A program made the translations under genes and the position numbers. Shown in pieces: positions 1 to 6,526 of a stretch of DNA of 8,013 nt. Source of the stretch: Dehalococcoidia bacterium. GTDB lineage: Bacteria > Chloroflexota > Dehalococcoidia > GIF9 > AB-539-J10. Numbering within the stretch: the stretch's first letter is position 1; every line of letters starts with the position of its first letter. Below the pieces are notes generated by a model. The model worked only from the letters and a program-made list of their open reading frames with translations, did no database searches and was not told the DNA's origin. Where the stretch lies: assembly GCA_030602865.1 (NCBI GenBank), contig JAUVYX010000033.1, forward strand, positions 1 through 8,013, given 5' to 3'.

Positions 1-8
1 GAAAAATT

Positions 9-1259
9 ATGACTAAGCCAAATATTTATTTTATAGATGTAACCAATCGTGATGGTGTTCAAACAGCAAATCTTGGCCTGTCTAAATTAGAAAAGACCAT
101 AATGAATATACACCTCAATGAAATGGGTATATTTCAATCTGAATTTGGCTTCCCCACTACAAGACACGAAACCTTTTATCTTCAAGCCAATCTAGAATTG
201 GCAAAGATAGGAGTTTTAAACCCTATTCGTCTAGGTGGATGGGTTAGAGCAACTGTCAGTGATGTGGAGACTACTTTTAAACTGGTTCCTGGCATCAAAC
301 ATCTTAACCTTTCAATATCTACTTCTGCCCAGATGATCAATGGCAAATTCAAAGGAAAAAAAAATAAAAACGATGTGCTGGAAATGATGATTGATGCGCT
401 CGAGGCCGCTAAGGCACTAGGAGCTGAGAGCATTGGAGTAAATGCAGAAGATTCTTCTCGTACTGATATGGATTTTCTTATCAAATATGCTTCGGCAGCC
501 AAAGATCATGGTGCCAGCAGAATCAGGTATTGCGATACACTGGGTTATGATAATCCCTTCTCTATCTACAAGGCTATTAAAACTTTGGCTGAGAACGTAG
601 GTATTCCAATAGGCATTCACTGCCATAACGATCTTGGGATGGCCGTTGCTAATTCCGTTGCTGCAGCTATGGCTGCTGTAGATGGAGGACAGGATGCTTA
701 CATTAATGTCACCGTCAATGGAATAGGAGAGAGGACAGGTAATGCTGATCTCGTATCCACAGTTTTAGCAGTTACTAAATCAAAAGGCTTTTCCGAGAAA
801 TATCAGCTAGGTAGGCCCATCGATCTAACTAAGGCCTGGCGCATAGCAAAATTTGCCAGCTACGCCTTTAGTGTTCCTATCTCGATAAATCAGCCTGGCG
901 TTGGCACTAATGTTTTTTCTCATGCATCGGGCATACATGCTGATGGTGTATTGAAGGATCCCTATAATTATGAACTATACCATTTTTCTGAGATAGGAAG
1001 AGGTGAGCCGGAGCTCGTGGAAACTGGCACTGAGATATGTTCCGGCGAATATAGTGGCGTTTCTGGATTCAGGCACATAATGGGGAAAATGGAAGTATCC
1101 TTCAAAGACTCCGATGAAGCGAGAAAAATATTAGAATTGGTTAGATATGCCAATGTAGAAGCACAAAAACCTCTCGTAGAAGAAGAGTTGCTCTTCATAG
1201 CTAAATATCCTCAAATTGCCAAGAAATTATTGACGTTAAAACCATTGGATTACGATTAA
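9..1259 (+). CDS. Re-citrate synthase / homocitrate synthase-like protein (HMGL-like family)
   Basis: A 416-residue enzyme of the DRE-TIM metallolyase (HMGL-like) family, which joins acetyl-CoA to a 2-oxo acid. The TIM barrel carries R14-D15-G16 in the signature DVTNRDG, the metal-binding HCHNDLG at 204-210, and the GIGERTGNAD loop at about 238-247. FSHASGIHADG at 303-313 supplies a further conserved His pair, as in homocitrate and isopropylmalate synthases. There is no C-terminal LeuA leucine-sensing domain, so a NifV-like homocitrate synthase or the Re-citrate synthase of Dehalococcoides and clostridia fits better than 2-isopropylmalate synthase. The resemblance to the Dehalococcoides Re-citrate synthase is from memory; oxaloacetate versus 2-oxoglutarate cannot be told by eye. 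Only eight bases precede the ATG and no upstream stop is visible, so the start is likely but unproven. A strong terminator follows the stop codon. Confidence 0.88.
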   Translation: MTKPNIYFIDVTNRDGVQTANLGLSKLEKTIMNIHLNEMGIFQSEFGFPTTRHETFYLQANLELAKIGVLNPIRLGGWVRATVSDVETTFKLVPGIKHLNLSISTSAQMINGKFKGKKNKNDVLEMMIDALEAAKALGAESIGVNAEDSSRTDMDFLIKYASAAKDHGASRIRYCDTLGYDNPFSIYKAIKTLAENVGIPIGIHCHNDLGMAVANSVAAAMAAVDGGQDAYINVTVNGIGERTGNADLVSTVLAVTKSKGFSEKYQLGRPIDLTKAWRIAKFASYAFSVPISINQPGVGTNVFSHASGIHADGVLKDPYNYELYHFSEIGRGEPELVETGTEICSGEYSGVSGFRHIMGKMEVSFKDSDEARKILELVRYANVEAQKPLVEEELLFIAKYPQIAKKLLTLKPLDYD

Positions 1260-1261
1260 TC

Positions 1262-1296
1262 TAATGATATGCACTGCAGGGCATATCATTACTTTT
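1262..1296 (+). terminator. Rho-independent terminator after the (homo)citrate synthase-like gene
   Basis: A perfect 11-bp stem (TAATGATATGC at 1262-1272 with GCATATCATTA at 1281-1291) closes an 8-nt loop and is followed by CTTTT. It starts two bases after the TAA stop, so it ends the upstream transcript before the tRNA promoter. Because the stem is AT-rich and nearly symmetric it could also act weakly on the other strand. Confidence 0.82.
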
Positions 1297-1425
1297 ATCC
1301 ATCCTCTAAGTTTGTATATTATTCCACGTTAATACTGACCTATTACTACCTTTGATTCCCAGTATTATATTTATTGAATATTCCCATAGTACAGTGTTAC
1401 CTATGTGGTCAGCCAGCACACCTCT

Positions 1426-1454
1426 TTGACACAGATGGTTTTTCAGCTTAAAAT
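1426..1454 (+). promoter_or_regulatory. Sigma-70-type promoter of tRNA-Gly
   Basis: A consensus TTGACA at 1426-1431, a 17-bp spacer, and TAAAAT at 1449-1454 predict a transcript starting near 1461, seven bases before the tRNA 5' end. In the integrated state the same promoter would also read into the integrase frame that overlaps the tRNA. Confidence 0.85.
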
Positions 1455-1467
1455 AGCTACGATTTAT

Positions 1468-1542
1468 GCGGGTGTAACTCAGTGGTAGAGTGCTTGCTTC
1501 CCAAGCAAGGTGTCGCGAGTTCGAATCTCGTCACCCGCTCCA
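1468..1542 (+). tRNA. tRNA-Gly (anticodon CCC), integration site of the element
   Basis: The acceptor stem GCGGGTG (1468-1474) pairs with CACCCGC (1532-1538), with a T discriminator and an encoded CCA at 1540-1542. The anticodon arm is CTTGC, loop TTCCCAA, GCAAG, giving anticodon CCC for glycine. The T arm CGAG-TTCGAAT-CTCG is standard. The 3' 53 bases are repeated perfectly at 6972-7024, so this copy is the reconstituted attL: its 5' part is chromosomal and the 3' part lies in the crossover repeat. The gene appears functional after integration. Confidence 0.96.
1490..1542 (+). repeat. attL: 53-bp direct repeat, left copy, within the tRNA
   Basis: Identical over 53 bp to 6972-7024. The flanking bases differ on both sides (A1489 versus G6971, A1543 versus T7025), which fixes the repeat limits. 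It covers the tRNA from the end of the D arm through the CCA. Confidence 0.95.
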
Positions 1543-1560
1543 ATAATTCAGCTTCAAAGT

Positions 1561-1589
1561 GTTCACAAAATTCACAAAAGTTTACAACG
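1561..1589 (+). repeat. Short tandem TTCACAA-like motifs next to attL
   Basis: GTTCACAA at 1561-1568 is followed by a second TTCACAAAA at 1571-1579 and a degenerate TTTACAACG at 1581-1589, starting 18 bp inside the att repeat. GTTCACAA recurs exactly at 2369-2376 and 2390-2397 beyond the integrase gene. They could be arm-type integrase sites, but the region is also coding in the integrase frame, so the role is an inference. Confidence 0.35.
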
Positions 1590-2353
1590 GACTTGCTGGG
1601 TAGATTTCTACAGTCTAGGGCATCTGGTACAAATGCAAAGACAATAGCCTTGTATCACTATGCCTTAGATAGATTCATTGGCTACCCACTAACCCCTGAA
1701 GGTATAAAGAATTACCTTGATAGCCTCACTTGTAGAAATGGAAAGCATAACTACTACCGCTGTATCAAAACCCTCTGCAGATGGCTATATCACAGTGACC
1801 AGCTTTCTAGTAATCCGATTGAAAGGGTACTACCGCCTAGAAGGCAGAAAAGGCTACTTCCAGCTATTAGCAAAGAGCAACTAGATATACTGATAGAACA
1901 TGCCCCTACAGAAAGGGATAGGGTTGTTCTTAATCTATTATGGTACTCTGGCATGAGGCTATCAGAAGCTGCAGGAGTTAAGGCTTAGGACTTCAATTGG
2001 AATGAAGGAACTGTGATTGTGCTAGGTAAAGGCAATCGTTATCGTAAGGCTCTAGCTGGTAATGGAGTAGTAAGGGAATGGTTCTCATCCCATGATAGCC
2101 TAGAGATAGCGAAAAATGGCATAACAACCATGCTTAGAAGACTAGGTAGTACTACTGGTATACATTGCAATGCTCATAGCTTTAGGCGTGGTTTCTGTGT
2201 CCATAACGTCAAGTCTGGGCTTAGTAACAAAGTGATTCAATCTCTAGGTGGTTGGGAGACTCCTAATATGGTCAGTCACTATGCACAATCGCTAACCTTT
2301 GAAGATGCATTGAGCCTGTATAAGGCGGTGAACTCCGTTGCCTAGCAGGCAAT

Positions 2354-2397
2354 AGTTCAAAGCTAAAAGTTCACAAGGAGAAGCTAATTGTTCACAA
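2354..2397 (+). repeat. Direct repeats downstream of the integrase (AGTTCA and AAGCTAA units)
   Basis: AGTTCAAAGCTAA at 2354-2366 is echoed by AGTTCACAAGG (from 2368) plus AAGCTAA (2381-2387), and then by GTTCACAA at 2390-2397. These short units begin nine bases after the integrase stop. They could be integrase or excisionase binding sites, or an operator of the integrase. No open frame uses the AAGGAG within them in a convincing way: a TTG at 2388 gives only nine codons. Confidence 0.35.
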
Positions 2398-2609
2398 TAA
2401 GTTTAAGACATAGCTAAGGTGAGTATTACTTCAAACTTATCCTGATTGTCTTATCTGTAATGGAAAAGGGTATCCCCCATACCATCATTTCTTCTAAAGT
2501 GCTTTACCGTTGATTCTCTCTCAGACGAAATTTTTAAATTTTACAATGTATCAACCGTATACTCATCAGATATTCTATCTCTGTAGAATTTGACTTGAGC
2601 ATTATAGTC
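2398..2609. other. Non-coding stretch between integrase and first iteron repeat
   Basis: I see no convincing gene here. The longest small plus-strand frame noticed, from ATG 2460, is 17 codons and has no ribosome site. The stretch is AT-rich, with a short hairpin-like GGTAT, five C, ATACC near 2470-2490 and an A/T tract near 2530-2545. An excisionase or small RNA may be hidden here but is not visible by eye. Confidence 0.4.
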
Positions 2610-2691
2610 AGGTTAATCAAGGTTAACATAGGTTAGGATAGAATATACTTATATATAAAGAAATAGGCTAACCTATCCTAACACCTTAACC
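2610..2691. repeat. Inverted-iteron repeat C1 (three GGTTA units, AT centre, three inverted units)
   Basis: Three GGTTA-starting units begin at 2611, 2621 and 2631, exactly 10 bp apart. An AT-rich centre (2641-2663) follows, and then three units in opposite orientation ending near 2673, 2683 and 2691. The inner arms pair over ten bases (GTTAGGATAG at 2632-2641 with CTATCCTAAC at 2673-2682). The whole block matches, in reverse complement, the block at 5112-5191 (about three quarters identical by eye). It lies about 130 bp past the stop of the minus-strand Shedu-TIR gene. Helical-period spacing suggests a row of protein-binding sites, as in an iteron origin, an operator or a partition site; a terminator role is possible but the 31-nt central loop is large. 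Confidence 0.82.
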
Positions 2692-2822
2692 GATATTGCT
2701 AAGCCTCTCTATAGTATCTAACATAGCCCAAAAGAAAACTTGAACAGCTTTCTTGCCAGAAGTTAACTCAGTTGATTTGGTTAAGTTTGAAATTACACAA
2801 GTCATTCAATAATGCACTACTA

Positions 2823-4928
2823 CTAGATGCGATGACTTCCAAAATGTTCTACGTCAAAATCTATATTGATTATAACTGAGCTTTGCGTTTCGCTACCTGT
2901 TTTACTTATCAATACTACTTGTTTTTCCCCCTTCCATCGCCATTCAGAAACATTGAAATAAGCATTAAATGCAGACACAATACTACAAGGTAATTGGTTA
3001 GCATGGATAGTTTTGCTATCTATCAGTAAATCTAGTGTAGTAATAAGCTCATTAATGGGATTTACAGCAATTTCCAAGCATAACCACTCTGCATTATCAG
3101 GTTTGGACGGGTATCCTGTCATGCCCGAAAGACCAATTGCATATTTATGGGGAGTAAAAACAGGTGGGTTTTGTTGCTTGTTTCTTAATAACTCTCGTAT
3201 CTCGATTATTATTTCATTTAATCCTGAATCAATGTCAAGTCTAGTAATAATATGATTTGTAGCAAATAATAGTAGGGTCGCATCAAAATCATTTACCCAT
3301 TTTCTAGCATGCCCTTTTACTAATGATATGTTACAGAAACCGTGAGAGAACTTAATGTGTTTTTCAATTAGCAAACGAAGGTCATTGCTACTAGAAAGAT
3401 TTGGCTTTAATGAATCATATAAATTATTCCACTCTTTGTCTTTATCACGAAGTCCTCTTATCCCCCAATCAAGTTCATCCAATAAATTACTTATATTTGT
3501 AATATCATCCATAGTCCATTCTTTAGATTCAAACAATTCTTTCTCTATTTTAGATTTAACACGGAGTCTATTGAACCCACCCTTGCTATTGTTATTTTTG
3601 AGTAATGGTCTATATTTTTTCCGTAAACCTTTAATATATTTATCATAATCATCAAATTTTATTAAACCCATTCTATCTGATAACATTGGGCAGGTTTTTT
3701 TGAATTCTTTTAATTGAATAGTCAGCTTGAGTTTTTGCTCTCTGAAATAAAGCATCCTCTTATGCATTTGTTCTAATGCTTCTGCAATACGTTCACTATC
3801 ATTAATTACTAAAACATCAGATTCATGAGTGTTTTTTCTTTTATTCTTTTTCTGTTCAATTCTGTATGGATGAAGATCAACTTTGAATATTGCATCAGTA
3901 ATTTCTTTAAACTTGGCCTCAAATTCGACTTGCGTGGGATCAATGTCAATGAAATCAACTCGCCTCAGGTCCTTGAGAAGCTCAGGGACACAGCAGTTTT
4001 CGACCAAACTGGGTATTATCTTCAGCGTTTCGTTTATTCCTTTGGTAATTGCAGTGTTCATTTCTTTTGTACACCAGACAGACGTGCTATATTCCCTGTT
4101 TATAAATATTATACAAGCATCAACATCCGTAAAACCTTCCCCGATCTTGCCAGGTATAGAATCGCCCGCAGTGATTTCCCACTTGTCAAACCAAACTTCA
4201 ATTCCCTTTTGTGATAATTTATGAGCAATATTATCTGCGATATTTTCTGACTTACTTTGTTTCTTATAAGAAATAAATACTTTGTTCGGGATACTTTCGA
4301 CAACTGACTGCTTATTAGCTACTTTTACTCTGTTCATGAGCTGACTTGTTGCTAATAGTCGATCCCAAGTTGCAATTTCTTCTCTATTACCAGACCTTGC
4401 CTGGTATGTATGTCGGTACTTATCACCTTCTCCATCAAAATCCTTTCTTCGTCCAATGATAATGTGATAATAAATAATGTCGTGGCGAATTGCATTAGTT
4501 GTTATTTTGGAAAGTAAATTGTTATCCCAGCGTCCAAGTTTTTTTATGGTATTTATTAATTGTACTTTGAAGAAATTTTCATATTCATTCATCCATGTTC
4601 GCCAGTCCATAATTTGCCCTTCTGCTACACGAAGACGACCAGTTGATTGATTACTATTATTAAACAATGGCTTCTCATTAATTGCAGGTTCAATTTCAAT
4701 GAGGTGCACATCTAATGACCCATATGAGCGAACTCCAACAAATATAAAATCTGTAATATAGTTATTCGCTAACTTATACAATGGAATCACGAGTGGATTT
4801 TGTGCTCCTTCATGGAAAGTCTTGCTTATTATTTCAGGATTATTTTCGAGGTATTTTTGCAATGGTTTTTCACGCCCATCATTATCCAATAGGGTCTTGA
4901 ATTCATCATAAATCTCGTTATCAATCAT
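2823..4928 (-). CDS. Shedu-like DUF4263 nuclease-TIR fusion protein (candidate anti-phage defence)
   Basis: A 701-residue protein, probably cytosolic since no signal peptide or membrane segment is seen. Residues about 15-200 match the DUF4263 domain of Shedu defence nucleases (PD-(D/E)XK fold): LQKYLENNPEII at 23-34, D60 in TDFIF, E78 and E80 in LIEIEP, Q105 in EGQIMDW with W109 and W112, then IIIGRRKDF and TWDRLL. The usual E-x-K is E-x-E here, so cleavage activity is not assured. Residues about 215-346 are a TIR domain: KVFISYK at 216-222, GIEVWFDKWE at 242-251, and YSTSVWCTKE with E289 at the position of the NADase catalytic glutamate. Residues 350-701 are unrecognised: a charged helical part (375-510), then a mixed C-terminal part that might sense the trigger. 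It stands alone, bracketed by inverted repeats C1 and C2, with no partner gene. The ribosome site before the ATG is weak (GTGA). The gene is more AT-rich than the IS. Confidence 0.85.
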   Translation of the reverse strand: MIDNEIYDEFKTLLDNDGREKPLQKYLENNPEIISKTFHEGAQNPLVIPLYKLANNYITDFIFVGVRSYGSLDVHLIEIEPAINEKPLFNNSNQSTGRLRVAEGQIMDWRTWMNEYENFFKVQLINTIKKLGRWDNNLLSKITTNAIRHDIIYYHIIIGRRKDFDGEGDKYRHTYQARSGNREEIATWDRLLATSQLMNRVKVANKQSVVESIPNKVFISYKKQSKSENIADNIAHKLSQKGIEVWFDKWEITAGDSIPGKIGEGFTDVDACIIFINREYSTSVWCTKEMNTAITKGINETLKIIPSLVENCCVPELLKDLRRVDFIDIDPTQVEFEAKFKEITDAIFKVDLHPYRIEQKKNKRKNTHESDVLVINDSERIAEALEQMHKRMLYFREQKLKLTIQLKEFKKTCPMLSDRMGLIKFDDYDKYIKGLRKKYRPLLKNNNSKGGFNRLRVKSKIEKELFESKEWTMDDITNISNLLDELDWGIRGLRDKDKEWNNLYDSLKPNLSSSNDLRLLIEKHIKFSHGFCNISLVKGHARKWVNDFDATLLLFATNHIITRLDIDSGLNEIIIEIRELLRNKQQNPPVFTPHKYAIGLSGMTGYPSKPDNAEWLCLEIAVNPINELITTLDLLIDSKTIHANQLPCSIVSAFNAYFNVSEWRWKGEKQVVLISKTGSETQSSVIINIDFDVEHFGSHRI

Positions 4929-4969
4929 TTTTCACTGTCGATTAATACGCTAAGTATCTATCTTTCTAC

Positions 4970-4975
4970 ATTGTA
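4970..4975 (-). promoter_or_regulatory. Possible -10 element for the Shedu-TIR gene
   Basis: ATTGTA on the plus strand reads TACAAT on the minus strand, about 40 bp before the ATG at 4928. I find no good -35 box at 16-18 bp from it, so this is only a candidate. The only visible ribosome-binding match is GTGA, suggesting modest or controlled translation of a potentially toxic product. Confidence 0.3.
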
Positions 4976-5056
4976 CCTCAATATCAAATGCAATAATATA
5001 CGTTGAGCTCACCAAGGTGACTAGAGATACTTCCTATATGACAGGCACTAAGATCA

Positions 5057-5066
5057 GGTTAACATA
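5057..5066 (+). repeat. Orphan GGTTAACATA unit upstream of the Shedu-TIR gene
   Basis: A single 10-bp unit identical to the second unit of C1 (2621-2630), about 130 bp upstream of the Shedu-TIR start codon and 45 bp from C2. It supports the idea that the motif is a binding site which may also regulate the cargo gene. Confidence 0.5.
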
Positions 5067-5111
5067 ACTTACAATATATTTAAAAGGAGGTAAACTATAT
5101 CAGCTTCCAGT

Positions 5112-5191
5112 GGTTAGGAAGGTTAGGATAGGTTAACCAAAATACTATATATATTAATATCTACCCTAACCCATGTTAACCTAGTTAACCT
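5112..5191. repeat. Inverted-iteron repeat C2, reverse-oriented partner of C1
   Basis: GGTTA units start at 5112, 5121 and 5131. They are followed by an AT-rich centre (5141-5162) and by inverted units ending near 5172, 5181 and 5190. Its reverse complement aligns with C1 along nearly its full length, including the identical GGTTAACAT and AACCTATCCT blocks. GTTAAC occurs three times within it. It ends six bases short of the stop codon of the truncated gene at 5197 and lies upstream of the Shedu-TIR gene. With C1 it forms a pair of long imperfect inverted repeats about 2.6 kb apart, outer edge to outer edge. Confidence 0.82.
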
Positions 5192-5196
5192 CTAGC

Positions 5197-5673
5197 TTAA
5201 TGAACCACAGAAGTAGTTCTCTTTGATTTCAAGAACTCATTTACATCTTCTGAGATATTAGTATCTATTTCAGATGCAGTCTGGTTATCTTCAGAATCTG
5301 AGTCAGGTTCATATCCATTCTTAACCAGAATACTGTTTAATTCTTCAAGGCAAGATATTTGGATATATCTTTTATTGCGCTTATACACAATCCTAAAGCC
5401 TAGACTTTTTGCTTCTCTGGATATTTGGCTTTCAACAATAAAATAATCACGAATTTTTAAGTTGCTTCTTATTTCAGTAAGCGGAATATCCATGTTTCCT
5501 TTCTTGTCTGATTTTACGTACGTATCCCAAATCTCGCTTAATACAACCCCTCTAGGCTCAAACACCTTAGAAGTATCATCTGCTTCTCTTTTTAACTTAA
5601 CTTGCTCTTTAGCATACTCAATGAACTCTTCCTCACCAAGATGTCTTGCTCCTCTCATGATTGGAAGCCATGC
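5197..5673 (-). pseudogene. C-terminal fragment of an unrecognised protein, cut by the IS; possibly replication related
   Basis: The open frame reaches an ATG at 5688, but its first codons come from the IS terminal repeat. The native part begins at 5673 with AWLPIMRGARHLGEEEFIEYAKEQ. Removing the IS and one TGC joins it in frame to 6900-6935 (ASLSGE just ahead of AWLPIM), with no ATG before the att repeat, so the N-terminal part is gone or a TTG at 6933-6935 is used. The W-x-P motif, the EF.EYAKEQ helix and the FEPR segment recall the C-terminal tails of primase or D5-like helicases of mobile elements, but that is only a resemblance. A central winged-helix-like stretch (IPLTEIRSNL, REAKSLGFRI) and an acidic tail (DSDSEDNQ) are visible. 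About 160 residues remain. Placement next to repeat C2 would suit a replication or iteron-binding protein. Confidence 0.55.
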
Positions 5674-5702
5674 TGAGGTGGACCCCATTGTTAGGACAGG
5701 AT
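5674..5702 (+). repeat. IS terminal inverted repeat (orfB end)
   Basis: Begins TGAGGTGGACCCC and later has GGACAGGAT. It pairs with the minus-strand reading of 6868-6896, which begins TGAGGTGGTCCCC and has GGACAGGTT. The TG...CA outer bases are typical of IS3. Confidence 0.9.
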
Positions 5703-6506
5703 AGGGGCGATATTAAGATTGGGTCCCGCTATCCTCAAGGGGTCTGATGGCAAGGATTCTACCATACCACTACTGGTCGATTCTACCGGGGTTGATGTGT
5801 ACACCTCGGCCGGTGTCCGGTAACGATGGGTCTGGTGGGGACGCTCAGTGTTGTAGAATCGGAAGTAGTTGCCGAGACCGATCCTGGCTTCTCTGCCGTC
5901 CTGATATGCTTTCAGATATACCTCCTCGTACTTTACTGTCCGCCACAGCCGCTCAATGAACAGGTTGTCATTGTAGCTTCCCTTCCCATCCATACTGATT
6001 TTCACTCCATGCTGCTCCAGGAGACCGGTAAACGCCTCGCTGGTGAACTGAGCGCCCTGGTCGGTGTTGAAGATATCCGGCTTGCCCTTCTTGAGAGCCT
6101 CCTCCAGGACCTCTACACAGAAGCCGGTGTCCAGAGTATTGGATAGCCGCCAGGAGAGCACATACCGGCTGTACCAGTCTATTATGGCTACCAGGTACGG
6201 GTAAATCTTATGGCCCGACGCCGGCTTACTGGTCATGGGGCGCCGGTAGATGGCCTTGATCTCCATTATCCGCATGGGTCTGCGGACACGTTTCCGGTTG
6301 ACGCTGTAGTTCTGGCTCTTCAGCCACGCGGCTATCTTGCGTGACCCATAGAACGGCGTGGCCAGGTATTGACGGTCGATTAGCTTCATAAGAGTTAGAT
6401 CCTTCTCAGAGATTCCTTTCGGCTGGTAGTACAGACCGGAGCGGCTGATATCCAGCAACCGGCACTGGCGTGCTATGGAGAGTGACGGATGTCGGCGGTC
6501 CACCAC
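5691..6506 (-). pseudogene. IS3-family transposase orfB (rve integrase core) lacking the first catalytic Asp
   Basis: The OrfB part of the transposase, an rve/DDE strand-transfer enzyme. The N-terminal HTH_21-like part (RHPSLSIARQCRLLDISRSGLYY) is intact, as are the second Asp (FNTDQGAQFTS) and the Glu (NLFIERLWRTVKYEEVY) of the DDE triad, followed by the NTERPHQ tail. Relatives read HKIYPYL, then about 30 residues including W-x-TDITYI, then YLVAIIDWYSRYVLSW. Here HKIYPYL runs straight into VAIIDW (near plus-strand 6189-6203), so the first Asp is missing through an in-frame deletion, probably between two Tyr-Leu codon pairs. The protein should be inactive. The frame extends upstream of the GTG at 6506 to overlap orfA in the -1 frame, which suits the frameshift fusion used by IS3 elements. 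Confidence 0.88.
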
Positions 6507-6526
6507 AGCACGCCGCCGCTCTATGT

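Larger units (their letters stand above)
1482..2345 (+). pseudogene. Tyrosine recombinase (site-specific integrase) with an in-frame amber codon
   Basis: A phage/Xer-type tyrosine recombinase expected to integrate and excise the element. Numbered from GTG 1482, an N-terminal SAM-like core-binding domain spans about 34-115 and the catalytic domain about 128-287. The whole active-site set is visible: R159 (GMRLSE), K183 (GKGNRYRK), H232 and R235 (HSFRR), W258 (LGGW) and nucleophile Y267 (SHYAQS). One TAG at 1986-1988 (residue 169) interrupts the frame where relatives commonly have an acidic or polar residue before the conserved Asp; the frame is otherwise continuous. A GAG to TAG or CAG to TAG change would explain it. 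Read through or repaired, the protein would be 287 residues. There is no ATG between the tRNA and the core-binding domain (only TTG 1593 and CTG 1596), and GTG 1482 lies in the tRNA D arm, so the real start may be supplied from the attR side in the excised circle. Confidence 0.88.

Noticed and set aside
1986..1988. Pyrrolysine or general amber recoding in the integrase
   Set aside because: Other genes in the window end in TAG in the expected place, and nothing in the window points to pyl genes. A point mutation is simpler.
3825..4224. Plus-strand open frames of 113-129 codons opposite the TIR region
   Set aside because: They lie antisense to a long gene with recognisable domains, and have no ribosome site or family resemblance.
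5085..5090. A perfect AGGAGG on the plus strand
   Set aside because: No start codon lies at a usable distance and no plus-strand open frame follows. It is either chance or a relic.
5112..5190. Telomere-like or CRISPR-like reading of the GGTTAGG repeats
   Set aside because: The units are adjacent 9-10 bp blocks with an inverted half and no unique spacers of constant size, so they are not a CRISPR. The TTAGGG resemblance is superficial.
5674..5688. ATG 5688 as the natural start of the truncated gene
   Set aside because: These codons belong to the IS terminal inverted repeat, so the start is an accident of the insertion.
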